From contig NZ_QVAI01000014.1 of NCBI RefSeq assembly GCF_003427025.1, positions 62,001-126,000 on the forward strand: a DNA stretch of 64,000 nt, read 5' to 3'. Below the pieces are notes generated by a model. The model made no database searches. It saw only the letters and a program-made list of their open reading frames with translations, and was not told where the DNA came from. The position numbers and the translations under genes were made by a program. Below, one piece after another: positions 9,202 through 17,081 of the stretch (within the stretch, counting starts at the first letter, position 1; every line of letters begins with the position of its first letter). Source of the stretch: Jiangella endophytica (GTDB lineage Bacteria > Actinomycetota > Actinomycetes > Jiangellales > Jiangellaceae).

Positions 9202-9572
9202 CGACGGTCGCGGCGGATCGTCCGCGCGGTCGCGAACAGGCCGCCGCCGGCCAGCCCGGCGAGCACGATGCGCCCCGGCGGGCTACCGGCGTAGAACAGC
9301 AGGGCGATGCCCAGGATCACGGCGATCTCGGTGACGGCGTGCCGGCGCCGCTCGTGCCGCATCGCCCGCGACACCACGCCGGCGCCGAAGAGGACCGTCA
9401 CGAGGAGCACGCCCAGCCCGAACGCCACCACGCCTGGTTCCTCGCCGTAGCGGGCCACGGCCAGGCCGGCGCCGACGCCGGCGGCGCCCAGACCGGCGAC
9501 GATCGAGACCGGCAACGCCCACGCCGGCCAGCGATGACCGCCGCTCGGCGGCGCCTCCCGGAGGTCCGTCAT
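9156..9572 (-). CDS. Small hypothetical membrane protein
   Basis: 138 residues with about four hydrophobic segments (residues roughly 17-40, 48-70, 82-97 and 102-118) and a basic C-terminus. No family recognised. Its ATG overlaps the stop of the truncated epimerase frame upstream as ATGA, so it was once the second gene of an operon with that enzyme. The 3' end runs 46 bases into the convergent VOC gene, which makes the last residues less certain. Confidence 0.6.
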   Translation of the reverse strand: MTDLREAPPSGGHRWPAWALPVSIVAGLGAAGVGAGLAVARYGEEPGVVAFGLGVLLVTVLFGAGVVSRAMRHERRRHAVTEIAVILGIALLFYAGSPPGRIVLAGLAGGGLFATARTIRRDRRQATKMQNGWPDGSA

Positions 9573-9835
9573 GTCCGCAGTGTGACAGGCGCCCGGGAGA
9601 CGTCGGCTCGGTCGCGGACGTAGTGGCCCGCGTCGAGATCGGCGAGCAGGCCGGGCTGCACCGGCTGCCAGCCGAACCGGTCCCGGGTGCGCGCGCTGGA
9701 CGCCGGCCCGTCGACCCGCAGGAACCGGCCCAGCCAGCCGAAATAGCCGTCCACCTGGCCCGGGGTGATGGACCGGACCGGCAGGCCGAGCTGCCGGCCG
9801 TTGCGCGGGACCGGCTCGAGGGTCTCCGTCAGGCG
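9569..9835 (-). pseudogene. C-terminal remnant of an NAD-dependent epimerase/SDR
   Basis: About 85 codons encode only the last part of an extended SDR/epimerase: the run QVDGYFGWLGRFLRVDGPAS then RDRFGWQP and LLADLDAGHYV matches the C-terminal substrate-binding end of WcaG-like reductases. The Rossmann-fold N-terminus is missing and upstream codons make no sense, so the gene is a 5'-deleted remnant. It still overlaps the next gene as ATGA. A near-repeat of 14 bases (CGCAGTGTnACAGG) sits at 9577 and 9836, bracketing the remnant, a possible deletion scar. Confidence 0.65.
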
Positions 9836-10011
9836 CGCAGTGTCACAGGAGGACCGAACACCTGCGCGCCGCCCACCCCACATCGAGTTGATCTTGGAGA
9901 GAGTTGCCGAGCTCCGGAGCGAAATGCCCGGTTGATTCCGCAGTTTCCTCCCAGACCAACGGGAGCCAGGGCGGTGGGGAGACGACGGGGCGGTGAGCCT
10001 GACGGCCGCGC

Positions 10012-10782
10012 TCAACCGAGCCGTTCGGCGAGGAAGGCCGCCCAGGTCCGGGTGCCGAGGTCGGCGCCGTCGAGGGTGAGGTTGGCGCCGCCGCGGTAGG
10101 CGCGGCCGGCCTTGCCGGGCATCCGCACCGGCAGCAGCGCCCGCCGTCTGCCGGCCGCCGCCAGGTACGCGCGCAGCAGCTCGCCCATCGGCGCGACCCG
10201 CGGACCGGCGAGGTCGGCGACCAGCCCGGCCGGCTCGCCGAGAGTCAGCTCGGTCAGCCGCTCGGCCACGTCGCGTGCGTCGACGGGCTGGAAGCGCATG
10301 CCGCCGGGGACCGGGATCACCGGCAGCTTCGCCATCGCGGTCGCGGTCTTCAGGACGAGGTCGTGGAACTGGGCGGCGCGCAGGATCGTCCACGGCACGC
10401 CCGAGTCGGTCACGGCCTCCTCGGCGGCCAGCTTCATCCGGAACCAGCCGATCGGGACCCGATCGGCGCCGATCGCCGAGATGTGCACCAGGTGCTTCAC
10501 GCCGGCCCGCGCCGCCGCCCTGGCCAGCCGCTGTGTCGCCTCGGCGTCGCCCTTGGGCCCACCGGCCAGGTGCAGGATCGTGTCGACGCCGTCGACGGCG
10601 CCAGCGACGGCGCGGTCGGCGTCGTCCGAGCGCAGGTCGGCCGCGACGTACTCGACACCGTCGCCCGGCTCGCGCGGCGTGCGGCCGAGCACCCGGACGG
10701 TCCGCCCGTCCGCGACCAGCCGTGGCACGATGAGACGTCCGAGGGTGCCGGTGCCGCCGGTCACCAGGAGGGGTGTGGTCAC
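10012..10782 (-). CDS. NAD(P)-binding NmrA-like SDR
   Basis: 256-residue atypical short-chain dehydrogenase. The nucleotide-binding loop TGGTGTLG is at residues 8-15, DTILHLAGG marks the fourth strand and KHLVHISAIGAD the catalytic-strand region; there is no YxxxK, as usual for NmrA-like NAD(P)H sensors or quinone reductases. It is divergent from an ECF41-type sigma factor 69 bases away. ECF41 factors are typically encoded beside one carboxymuconolactone decarboxylase, oxidoreductase or epimerase gene, which fits this arrangement. Confidence 0.87.
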   Translation of the reverse strand: MTTPLLVTGGTGTLGRLIVPRLVADGRTVRVLGRTPREPGDGVEYVAADLRSDDADRAVAGAVDGVDTILHLAGGPKGDAEATQRLARAAARAGVKHLVHISAIGADRVPIGWFRMKLAAEEAVTDSGVPWTILRAAQFHDLVLKTATAMAKLPVIPVPGGMRFQPVDARDVAERLTELTLGEPAGLVADLAGPRVAPMGELLRAYLAAAGRRRALLPVRMPGKAGRAYRGGANLTLDGADLGTRTWAAFLAERLG

Positions 10783-10851
10783 TGTCAGCTCCAGTTCTGT
10801 GCCGATGAGGTTCTACTGCGCTGACCCGCGGCGACGGCGATATGTGACCGC

Positions 10852-11736
10852 ATGAGCGAAGATCTTTTCGAGCGCCACCGGCCGCACCTGCGCGCCGTCG
10901 CGTACCGCATGCTCGGCTCGCTGGCCGACGCCGACGACGTCGTCCAGGAGACGTGGCTGCGCTACCGGCGCGCCGACACCTCGGACGTCGAGAACCTCGC
11001 CGGCTGGCTGACGACGGTCGCCGGCCGGGTGTGCCTGAACCTGCTGCGGTCGCGCGCGACGCGCGGCGAGGTGCCGCTGGACGAGGCCGATCCCGCGGTG
11101 CACCTGCCCGACCCGGTGGTCAGCCCGCCGAGCGGCCCCGACCCGGAGCAGCAGGCGCTGCTGGCGGACTCCGTCGGGCTGGCGATGCAGGTCGTCCTGG
11201 ACACCCTGACCCCGGCCGAGCGGCTGGCGTTCGTCCTGCACGACCTGTTCGCCGTCCCGTTCGACGACATCGCGCCGCTGGTCGAGCGGACCCCGGCCGC
11301 GACCCGGCAGCTGGCCAGCCGCGGCCGGCGCCGGGTCCAGGAGACCGCACCCGCCCCGGACGCCGACCTCGCCCGGCAACGGGCCGCGGTCGACGCGTTC
11401 TATGCGGCCGCCCGCGACGGCGACTTCGACGCGCTGGTGACGGTGCTCGACCCCGAGGTCGTGCTGCGCGCCGACGGCGGCGCGTCGCGGACCCGGCCGA
11501 CGGTGCTGCTGCGCGGCGCCCGGACGGTGGCCGGCCAGGCGTCGATGGCGCTGCAGCTGGCGCGGTACGTGCGGCCGGCGCTGGTCAACGGCGCGGCGGG
11601 CGCGGTGGTCGTCATCGGCGGGCGGGTGTTCGCGGTGATGGCCTTCACCGTCACCGACGGCCGCATCGCCGCCATCGACGTGCTGTACGACCCGGACCGG
11701 TTGGGCGGCATCGACCCGGCCGCGTTCGACGCGTGA
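10852..11736 (+). CDS. ECF sigma factor, SigJ/ECF41 type with SnoaL-like C-terminus
   Basis: 294 residues. Region sigma2 (FERHRPHLRAVAYRMLGSLA then DADDVVQETWLR, about residues 4-45), sigma4 (LTPAERLAFVLHDLF through RTPAATRQLASRGRRRV, about 115-165), then a SnoaL/NTF2-like domain (about 175-285) that replaces an anti-sigma factor in this group. The C-terminal box DPDRLGG corresponds to the NPDKL motif of ECF41 factors. ATG start with good spacing. Probably drives the divergent oxidoreductase; no convincing ECF41 promoter (TGTCACA with a downstream CGTC) was found between them. Confidence 0.9.
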   Translation: MSEDLFERHRPHLRAVAYRMLGSLADADDVVQETWLRYRRADTSDVENLAGWLTTVAGRVCLNLLRSRATRGEVPLDEADPAVHLPDPVVSPPSGPDPEQQALLADSVGLAMQVVLDTLTPAERLAFVLHDLFAVPFDDIAPLVERTPAATRQLASRGRRRVQETAPAPDADLARQRAAVDAFYAAARDGDFDALVTVLDPEVVLRADGGASRTRPTVLLRGARTVAGQASMALQLARYVRPALVNGAAGAVVVIGGRVFAVMAFTVTDGRIAAIDVLYDPDRLGGIDPAAFDA

Positions 11737-11823
11737 CCCCTGGCCCGCCGGCCGCCACGACGACGCGAGCCCGCGGGTCTTTCGGCCCTGCTGGAGCGGT
11801 GCCGGCGGGTCGAGAGTGGGAAG

Positions 11824-12312
11824 GTGGCGCGGGGCACGCGGGCCGGACCGGCGTGGCCGGGGGTCGCGCTGGTGCTCGTCACCGCGGTCGCCTCGGCCGG
11901 GGTGGCGTCTGCCGTGTGGGCCGTCCGTGAGGACCGTGCCCAGTGGGCGGTGAGCGACCCCGCGGAGCAGATCGCCGTCGTCGCGGAGGCCTGTGAACAG
12001 TGGGCCGTCGCCGAGCCGCAGCCCGACGACACCGGGCTGGACGACGACGAGGACCGGTGCGCGGCGCTGGCGGGCTGGCTGAGCGACTCGTTGACCCGTA
12101 CCGGGCGGAGCCCCTGGATGTCGTGGGGCGAGCCGCAGCGGCTGCTCGCGACCTGCCGGGGCTGGCTCGCGGAGACCTCGTCGAGCGACACCACGACCTG
12201 GTGCGACGACTTCGTCGGCTGGATGTCCGGGCACGTGGGCGAGTGGAGCGGATCGACCGGACGCCACGACTGGGACGGCTGGCTGCGCAGCGGTCCGCTG
12301 GTCGGGCCATGA
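11824..12312 (+). CDS. Hypothetical membrane-anchored protein
   Basis: 162 residues starting at GTG. One N-terminal transmembrane segment (about residues 13-34) is followed by an extracytoplasmic acidic domain rich in Trp and holding four Cys (for example CEQW, RCAALAGWL, CRGWL and WCDDFVGWM), suggesting two disulfides outside the membrane. No family recognised. Codon use is normal for the genome. It follows the first sigma factor on the same strand by 87 bases. Confidence 0.6.
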   Translation: MARGTRAGPAWPGVALVLVTAVASAGVASAVWAVREDRAQWAVSDPAEQIAVVAEACEQWAVAEPQPDDTGLDDDEDRCAALAGWLSDSLTRTGRSPWMSWGEPQRLLATCRGWLAETSSSDTTTWCDDFVGWMSGHVGEWSGSTGRHDWDGWLRSGPLVGP

Positions 12313-12376
12313 CGCAACCGCCGCCGCCCTCGCCGACGAGCTGGGCGCCGCCCCCGTGCTCGACGTCCCTGACGCG

Positions 12377-12784
12377 TCACTCGCGCACGGCCGCCCGCAG
12401 GCCGGGGATCAGCACCGCGCCGACCCCGAGGTGCATCAGCGCCAGGTAGACCTTGGCGTCGGTGCCGGCCTCGGTGATCAGCGGTCCGCTCAGCGAGAGC
12501 ACCAGCACCGCCAGCGCGATGCCCGTCCACACCCGCCGTGCGTCGCCGGAGCGCTGCCCCAGCCACGCCAGCAGGCCCCAGCCGGCCAGCGACGTCGCCA
12601 GCGCGGCGGCCAGCACCAGCGCCAGCCCGACGTCCATCGTCACGTCGGCGGTGGTCACCTCGAGGTCCACGTCGGCGATCCGCGCGACGGCCCACGGCAC
12701 GGCCGCCGCCACCGTCGCCCCCGCGACCGCCAGCGCGGCCCGTCGCCGCACCGGCGCCGCGGTCGTGGTCTCTTGCGTCGTCAT
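12377..12784 (-). CDS. DUF6069-type membrane protein
   Basis: 135 residues with four predicted transmembrane helices (about 16-36, 50-72, 85-103 and 112-130). The third and fourth helices, WTGIALAVLVLSLSGPL and KVYLALMHLGVGAVLIPGL, match the pattern I associate with DUF6069 proteins, often encoded near ECF sigma factors in actinobacteria. It is divergent from the second SigJ-like sigma factor with 126 bases between, so it may be a target of it. Function unknown. Confidence 0.75.
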   Translation of the reverse strand: MTTQETTTAAPVRRRAALAVAGATVAAAVPWAVARIADVDLEVTTADVTMDVGLALVLAAALATSLAGWGLLAWLGQRSGDARRVWTGIALAVLVLSLSGPLITEAGTDAKVYLALMHLGVGAVLIPGLRAAVRE

Positions 12785-12910
12785 CGGATCCTCCTGCTGT
12801 CACTCTGGTGGCGATGCCTGTCCAGCAGTACGACGACGCGGCCCGCCGGAACGTCAGGCCGCACATTTCGGTGCGCTGTCTCGTCGAAGGGTGAGAGGAG
12901 GCCGCAGACC

Positions 12911-13822
12911 ATGACCGACCCGGGCCTGACCGCGATCATGAGCGAGCGCCGGCAGCTGATCAATCTCGCCTACCGGCTGCTCGGCTCGCTGGCCGACGCC
13001 GAGGACGTCGTGCAGGAGACGTACACGCGCTGGTACGCGATGCCGTCGGAGCAGCGCGAGGCGATCGAGTCGCCCGCCGCGTGGCTGACCACGGTCGCCG
13101 GCCGGATCTGCCTCGACCTGCTGCGATCGGCGCGGAGCCGGCGCGAGCGCTACGTCGGCGAGTGGATCCCGGAGCCGGTGCCGGACCGCACCGAGTGGAT
13201 CAGCGCGCCGCCGGCCGCCACCACGACGGACCCGGCCGACCGCGTCACGCTCGACGAGTCGATCAGCATGGCCTTCCTCGTCGTCCTCGAGTCGATGACG
13301 CCGGCCGAGCGGGTCGCGTTCGTCCTGCACGACGTCTTCCGGTACTCGTTCGCCGAGGTCGCCCAGGTCGTCGGCCGCACACCGGCCGCCTGCCGCCAGC
13401 TGGCGTCGTCGGCCCGCCGCCGGCTCCGTGCCGCCCAGGTGCCCGCGGCCCCGGCCCCCTCGGCCGCGCGCCGCGCCGACCTCGTCCGCGAGTTCAAGCA
13501 GGCGTGGGCAGCCAAGGACATCCAGGCGCTCGTCGGGCTGCTCGACCCGCACGCGACGGCGGTGGCCGACGGCGGCGGCCTCGCCACCGCTCACCTCGAG
13601 CCGCTCGAGGGCAGCGAGCCGATCGCCCGCGTCCTGGTCGAGATCGCGGCGAACGTGCCCGATCTGACGTTCCTGGAACGGACGGTGAACGGCCAGCCCG
13701 GCCTGGTGCTCCAGCAGGACGGCGTGACCGAGACGGTGCTGGCGTTCGACGTGGCCGGCGACCGGATCACCCGGGTCTGGGCGGTGCGCAACCCGGAGAA
13801 GCTGCGGCCCTGGACGACGTGA
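12911..13822 (+). CDS. ECF sigma factor, SigJ/ECF41 type (second copy)
   Basis: 303 residues, same architecture as the factor at 10.9 kb: sigma2 (RRQLINLAYRLLGSLADAED), sigma4 (ESMTPAERVAFVLHDVFRYS ... GRTPAACRQLAS) and a C-terminal SnoaL-like domain with both regulatory motifs of ECF41 factors visible, ADGGG (about residue 219) and RNPEKLRPW at the very end. The Met at 12911 is chosen because GAGAGGAGG precedes it and it starts at the sigma domain; the frame is open far upstream without sense. Two such paralogs within 3 kb is notable. Confidence 0.9.
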   Translation: MTDPGLTAIMSERRQLINLAYRLLGSLADAEDVVQETYTRWYAMPSEQREAIESPAAWLTTVAGRICLDLLRSARSRRERYVGEWIPEPVPDRTEWISAPPAATTTDPADRVTLDESISMAFLVVLESMTPAERVAFVLHDVFRYSFAEVAQVVGRTPAACRQLASSARRRLRAAQVPAAPAPSAARRADLVREFKQAWAAKDIQALVGLLDPHATAVADGGGLATAHLEPLEGSEPIARVLVEIAANVPDLTFLERTVNGQPGLVLQQDGVTETVLAFDVAGDRITRVWAVRNPEKLRPWTT

Positions 13823-13924
13823 CGTCCTCCCACTTCAACGTACAGCCCGTTGGGGGTCTTGCGGCAAGACCCCGGGCGTGCCGCAGAATCTCGGGCCGAC
13901 CGGCTGTTCGTGGAATGGAGCCTC

Positions 13925-13963
13925 ATGATCGACGTGATCGTCGCCGGCGGCGGGCCGACCGGG
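13925..13963 (+). pseudogene. 5' stub of a FAD-dependent monooxygenase
   Basis: Only the first 13 codons remain: MIDVIVAGGGPTG, the start and dinucleotide-binding loop of aromatic-ring/rifampin-type flavin monooxygenases, with a ribosome-binding GGAATGGAG upstream. The expected continuation of the helix is absent; from 13964 the sequence belongs to something else. This marks the left junction of the accessory region. Confidence 0.6.
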
Positions 13964-13964
13964 C

Positions 13965-14222
13965 ATGAGGGCAGACTCGTACGACGGGCAGTACGTGCTC
14001 CTTACTGGGCTCACCGAGCGCGGGCGGCGAGCGGTGGGCGTCTGGCCCAGCGGCGAGAACGTCGATGCGCTGGTCGAGGCGCTCCAGCAGGCTGCCGAGG
14101 CCACCTCGGACCCCGAGGAGAAGTCCGCGCTGCGGCGCGCTGCGGGCGCGGTGCTCGGCGTCAGCAAGAACGTCATGACGGAAGTCGTGGCCGCGGTGAT
14201 CGCTCGCAGCATCCCGGCCTGA
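13965..14222 (+). CDS. Hypothetical protein or C-terminal fragment
   Basis: 85 residues beginning exactly at the scar in the flavin monooxygenase. The segment TGLTERGRRAVGVWPSG looks like the wing of a winged helix and is followed by an acidic helix and a segment rich in Ala and Val. Such a wing normally has helices before it, so this is more likely the C-terminal part of a larger actinobacterial protein joined here than a complete gene. No ribosome-binding site of its own beyond that of the truncated gene. Function unknown. Confidence 0.5.
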   Translation: MRADSYDGQYVLLTGLTERGRRAVGVWPSGENVDALVEALQQAAEATSDPEEKSALRRAAGAVLGVSKNVMTEVVAAVIARSIPA

Positions 14223-14249
14223 CGGGCCGGGCGCGCCGCGTCAGGGTCG

Positions 14250-14527
14250 CGGCTGGCGTGCGGTCGCCGGCCGCGTCGCGTGCCAGGCTCGCTGACGGGA
14301 ACGAAGTACTCGTTGCGTCCGTGCAGGTTCGTGAAGCTGTCTTGGCGGGTCGGCCGTCGCAGGTGGACGTAGCGGATCTGGTCGACGTAGAGGCGGTTCA
14401 TCGTCCAGGACCCGGCGGCATCGCGCATGTGCAACTCCTGGCCGACGAGCCAGATCGGGCGCTCGTCGTGTGCCCGGTAGGCCGGCGCCCAGCGGCGCTC
14501 GGCGGTTTCCTGTTCTTGAGCGGTCAC
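14250..14527 (-). CDS. Hypothetical protein of a coupled mobile-element-like operon
   Basis: Starts GTG at 14527, overlapping the stop of the small membrane protein gene upstream as GTGA. The readable part (about 90 residues) includes DERPIWLVGQELHMRD, TMNRLYVDQIRYV and NLHGRNEYFVPV, which has normal protein composition. The frame then runs on without a stop into sequence antisense to the fragment at 13965-14222, so the true 3' end was probably lost at the rearrangement; the end given is approximate. Family not recognised. Confidence 0.45.
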
Positions 14528-14622
14528 CGGCCGGCGCCGGACCTGCGCCGTCGAGCGACGGCCAGGCAGCCGATCCACAGGGCGGGCAGGCTCGCGATGG
14601 CAACCACGCCGGCCACGCTCAC
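14524..14622 (-). CDS. 32-residue membrane microprotein
   Basis: GTG start at 14622 and stop at 14524; the product is one hydrophobic helix (VAGVVAIASLPALWIG) followed by a basic tail ARRRRSGAGR. Both ends overlap neighbours as GTGA: its start with the frame-corrected stop of the Cys-motif gene, its stop with the start of the next gene. Three coupled small genes in a row are typical of plasmid-like integrative elements of actinomycetes. Confidence 0.5.
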   Translation of the reverse strand: MSVAGVVAIASLPALWIGCLAVARRRRSGAGR

Positions 14623-14851
14623 GACCGGCCGCCGCGTCGCGCTAGTGCCCTGGCGAGGCCGCGTCCCCACTGCTCGGCCCAGGCGCCCACACGCACGGCC
14701 ACTCCTGGCTGCAGTTTCGACAAGGCGTGCGGCGGCGCGGGATCCAGCCGCCGGCCGGTTGGTGGGTCGAAAGCAGGTCGGCCGCGTACGCGTCAACGCG
14801 CTCGGGCGACCAGTCGACAAGACCGTGCCCATGCACGCGTGCCGTGAACAT
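14619..14851 (-). pseudogene. Frameshifted small Cys-motif protein gene
   Basis: Starts ATG at 14851 with GAAGGGGAC before it. The first 55 codons read HGLVDWSPERVDAYAADLL then PCRNCSQEWPCVW, a C-x-x-C-x5-C putative zinc motif. At 14686-14688 the frame is one base short in a G-run; one more base gives a sensible ending AWAEQWGRGLARALARRGG and a stop at 14619 that overlaps the next gene as GTGA. The coupling argues that the corrected frame is the ancestral one. Either an inactivating deletion or a sequencing error. Confidence 0.5.
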
Positions 14852-15012
14852 CGCGTCCCCTTCGTCCGGCGGCCGGTGGATCGCACCGTAGACAGCGCCG
14901 GGAAGGGTGTTTGCACGAGTCTGCACGAACCGGCCCATGTGCTTGACCCGGCACTCGGCCGCCCGTCAGGCTCGACGCAAGCTCGTGCAAACGACGACGA
15001 AAGGGCGGCGTC

Positions 15013-15264
15013 ATGGCGCTACAGTTCCTCGGCATTTGGCCGGACACCCCGGACAACGGCTCTCCGACGATCTGGCTCGACGATACGCCCGGAGACCTGA
15101 TCATCCAGTCATGGAAGGCCGATGAGGAGACAGTGAAGGAGGCCCAGCGCGTCGGCTCGATACCCGACCACAGCACCGACGTGCCACCGCATGAGACGGT
15201 GATCAGGCTCCCCGCGAACATGCTCCAGTTCATCCCCGGCCCGAGTGAGGACACCACTACGTGA
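15013..15264 (+). CDS. Small hypothetical protein, partner of DUF6879/XRE genes
   Basis: 83 residues, compact and acidic, with no membrane segment. AAAGGGCGG precedes the ATG. It is the first of three tightly spaced genes and its TGA overlaps the GTG of the next as GTGA. Its position ahead of a DUF6879 gene and an XRE-DUF5753 regulator is like that of the DUF397-type small proteins in such cassettes, although the sequence itself (LGIWPDTPDNGSPTIWLDD) is not a clear DUF397. Function unknown. Confidence 0.65.
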   Translation: MALQFLGIWPDTPDNGSPTIWLDDTPGDLIIQSWKADEETVKEAQRVGSIPDHSTDVPPHETVIRLPANMLQFIPGPSEDTTT

Positions 15265-15773
15265 ATGCCTTCATCGACGCCCTGGCCAAGGCACAGCACT
15301 CGGCCGTGCATCTGGAGATGCGCGACAGTTACATGCTCGACGATCCCGAGTTCATCGCCTGGCAGAACGGCAAGCGCCTCGATCCCGCCGACCGCGAATC
15401 CTGGTGGCGGCCCTTCCTCGACATCGTCACCGAGACCATTGCGCGCGGTGTGGTCATGCGCCGGGCTCGGATCGTCTCGGAGCCCATCAGCGACTACATC
15501 CGCTACGAGTACGACATCACCTTCACCAACGTGGCAGCCGGCGAGCGAGTCCGCTGGCTGCCCAGGAGACAGGCGACGAACCTCGCGCTGCCGGGCAACG
15601 ACTTCTGGCTGTTCGACGACAGCGTGGCCCTCGTGAACCACTTCACCGGGGACGGCCAGTGCGCCGACCCCGACATGGAAGTCACGTCCGATCCCGACGT
15701 GGCCAAGCTCTGCGGTTCGGCGTTCGAGGCGGTCTGGGAGCGGGCGACCCCGCACGAGGAGTACCACCCGTGA
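15261..15773 (+). CDS. DUF6879 family protein
   Basis: 170 residues beginning at GTG coupled to the gene before. The segments HLEMRDSYMLDDPEFIAW, SDYIRYEYDITFTNVAAGE, VRWLPR and GNDFWLFDD are typical of DUF6879, a family almost always encoded next to helix-turn-helix proteins with DUF5753 in actinomycetes. It ends 13 bases before the regulator. Molecular role unknown; it may be the effector or cofactor of the regulator. Confidence 0.82.
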   Translation: MNAFIDALAKAQHSAVHLEMRDSYMLDDPEFIAWQNGKRLDPADRESWWRPFLDIVTETIARGVVMRRARIVSEPISDYIRYEYDITFTNVAAGERVRWLPRRQATNLALPGNDFWLFDDSVALVNHFTGDGQCADPDMEVTSDPDVAKLCGSAFEAVWERATPHEEYHP

Positions 15774-15786
15774 CCCACAGGCACTG

Positions 15787-16647
15787 ATGGCGGTCTCCCC
15801 GTCGTCGAGCGTCCAGCAGGCCCGTCAGCTCCTCGCCGATCGGCTCCGCGAACTCCGCGAGCAGGCAGGGCTGACGGGCCGCGACCATGCCCACGCCTGC
15901 GGCTGGCATGGGGCCAAGACGTCGAGGATCGAGAACGGCAAGACCGCGCCGTCCGCCGACGACATCCGGACCTGGTGCCGCACCACTGGCGCCGACGATC
16001 TGGCCGCTGACCTCGTCGAGTCGCTGCGCGCCGTCGAGGGCATGTTCATCGAGTGGCGACGGATGAAACGGAACGGCCTCCGGCGCGCCCAGGAGTCTCG
16101 CACGCCGCTGTACGAGCGCACGCGACGCTTCCGCGCCTACTCCTCGCACCTGCTGCCCGGCATGATCCAGACACCGGCCTACACCGAGCACGTCCTCGGC
16201 TCGATCCAGCGGCGGCGTGGCCTTGTCGACGACGTCGAGCAGGCCCTTGCCGCGCGGGTGAAGCGGCAGCGCCTCCTTCATCGTGGCGGGCGCGTGTTCG
16301 CGTTCCTCGTGGAGGAGTCACTGCTCAACACCGGGGTTGGCGGCCCCGACGTCATGGCCGACCAGCTCCGGCACCTGACCGAGGTCGCCTCCCTGCCGAA
16401 CGTGAGCCTCGGTATCGTCCCCGCGCGACCCGACCGTGACGTCTGGCCGGTCGAGGACTTCTGGATCTACGACAGCGCACAGGTCAACGTCGAACTCGTG
16501 TCGGGCTACCTGACCATCGCCCAGCCGGGCGAGATCGCCCTCTACACCGACACCTTCACCCAGTTCGCCGAGCTGGCCGTCTACGGCAACGAGGCGCGCG
16601 CCCTGATCCGGGCCGCCCTTGACAGGCTGAGCGACCGTGCCGGGTGA
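15787..16647 (+). CDS. XRE-type HTH regulator with DUF5753
   Basis: 286 residues. N-terminal helix-turn-helix (about residues 10-75; LRELREQAGLTG ... GAKTSRIENGKTAP), then a DUF5753 domain (about 90-280) with the typical FRAYSSHLLPGMIQTPAYT and the late LVSGYLTIAQPGEIALY. It belongs to the BldB/WhiJ-like regulatory cassettes of actinomycetes, where the regulator works with small partner genes such as the two just upstream. Full length, no sign of damage. Confidence 0.88.
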   Translation: MAVSPSSSVQQARQLLADRLRELREQAGLTGRDHAHACGWHGAKTSRIENGKTAPSADDIRTWCRTTGADDLAADLVESLRAVEGMFIEWRRMKRNGLRRAQESRTPLYERTRRFRAYSSHLLPGMIQTPAYTEHVLGSIQRRRGLVDDVEQALAARVKRQRLLHRGGRVFAFLVEESLLNTGVGGPDVMADQLRHLTEVASLPNVSLGIVPARPDRDVWPVEDFWIYDSAQVNVELVSGYLTIAQPGEIALYTDTFTQFAELAVYGNEARALIRAALDRLSDRAG

Positions 16648-16668
16648 GTGCAACGACTGGCGATCACT

Positions 16669-16682
16669 CGAACATGCGTTCT
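16669..16682. promoter_or_regulatory. SOS (LexA) box 1
   Basis: CGAACATGCGTTCT fits the actinobacterial/Gram-positive LexA operator CGAAC-N4-GTTCG with one change. It lies just upstream of the ATG at 16695, so it could control the frame beginning there. Confidence 0.55.
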
Positions 16683-16694
16683 ACTCTGTTCGAT

Positions 16695-17081
16695 ATGGTC
16701 GCCATACGCTGCCCCATGGAGCGCTGCCCTGGCCTCAGACTCGCAGGGGATCTCCCGCCGGGGGAGATTGCCGGCCAAGTAGTAGATCACCTTGAGCGCC
16801 ATCACATCCACGGCGAAACCCTGATCAAGCAACTCGCTGACCTCCGGGTCGATGGCTGCCGTGACCTTGAGCTGGTGCGCACACTCGACCGGCCGCTGAT
16901 CGCCGAGACCAGCACCGGCAGCCGCCACGCGATCCGGCCTGGCGCCATCTCTCTGGACGGCCGAGGGTCAGCCCTCTGCAGCGACTCGAACACGGTGCGC
17001 ATCGTCGAGCTACCAGTGTTCGGCCGCTCACGGAGGGCGACGAACTACCGATCATGCGAACACTTGTTCGATACTGGCGTC
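16695..17081 (+). CDS. Possible Cys/His protein, in frame with the next gene
   Basis: About 110 codons with coding-like third-position GC. The start reads IRCPMERCPG and later DHLERHHIH, giving a C-x4-C ... H-x3-H-like arrangement that could bind zinc. There is no stop before the next gene in the same frame, so this is either the N-terminal half of a 271-residue protein ending at 17510 or a gene that lost its stop. After about residue 95 the sequence looks less like protein. Placed behind SOS box 1. Confidence 0.35.
17057..17070. promoter_or_regulatory. SOS (LexA) box 2
   Basis: CGAACACTTGTTCG is a perfect match to the actinobacterial LexA operator (CGAAC-N4-GTTCG). It ends 11 bases before the ATG at 17082, with GATACT as a possible -10 in between, implying a short-leader, DNA-damage-induced transcript. 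Confidence 0.8.

Noticed and set aside
10783-10851. ECF41 promoter (TGTCACA with CGTC) between the NmrA-like gene and the sigma factor
   Set aside because: Only partial TGTCA/GTCACA pieces are present at wrong spacing. The TGTCACA at 9840 has no matching -10 and no gene in front.
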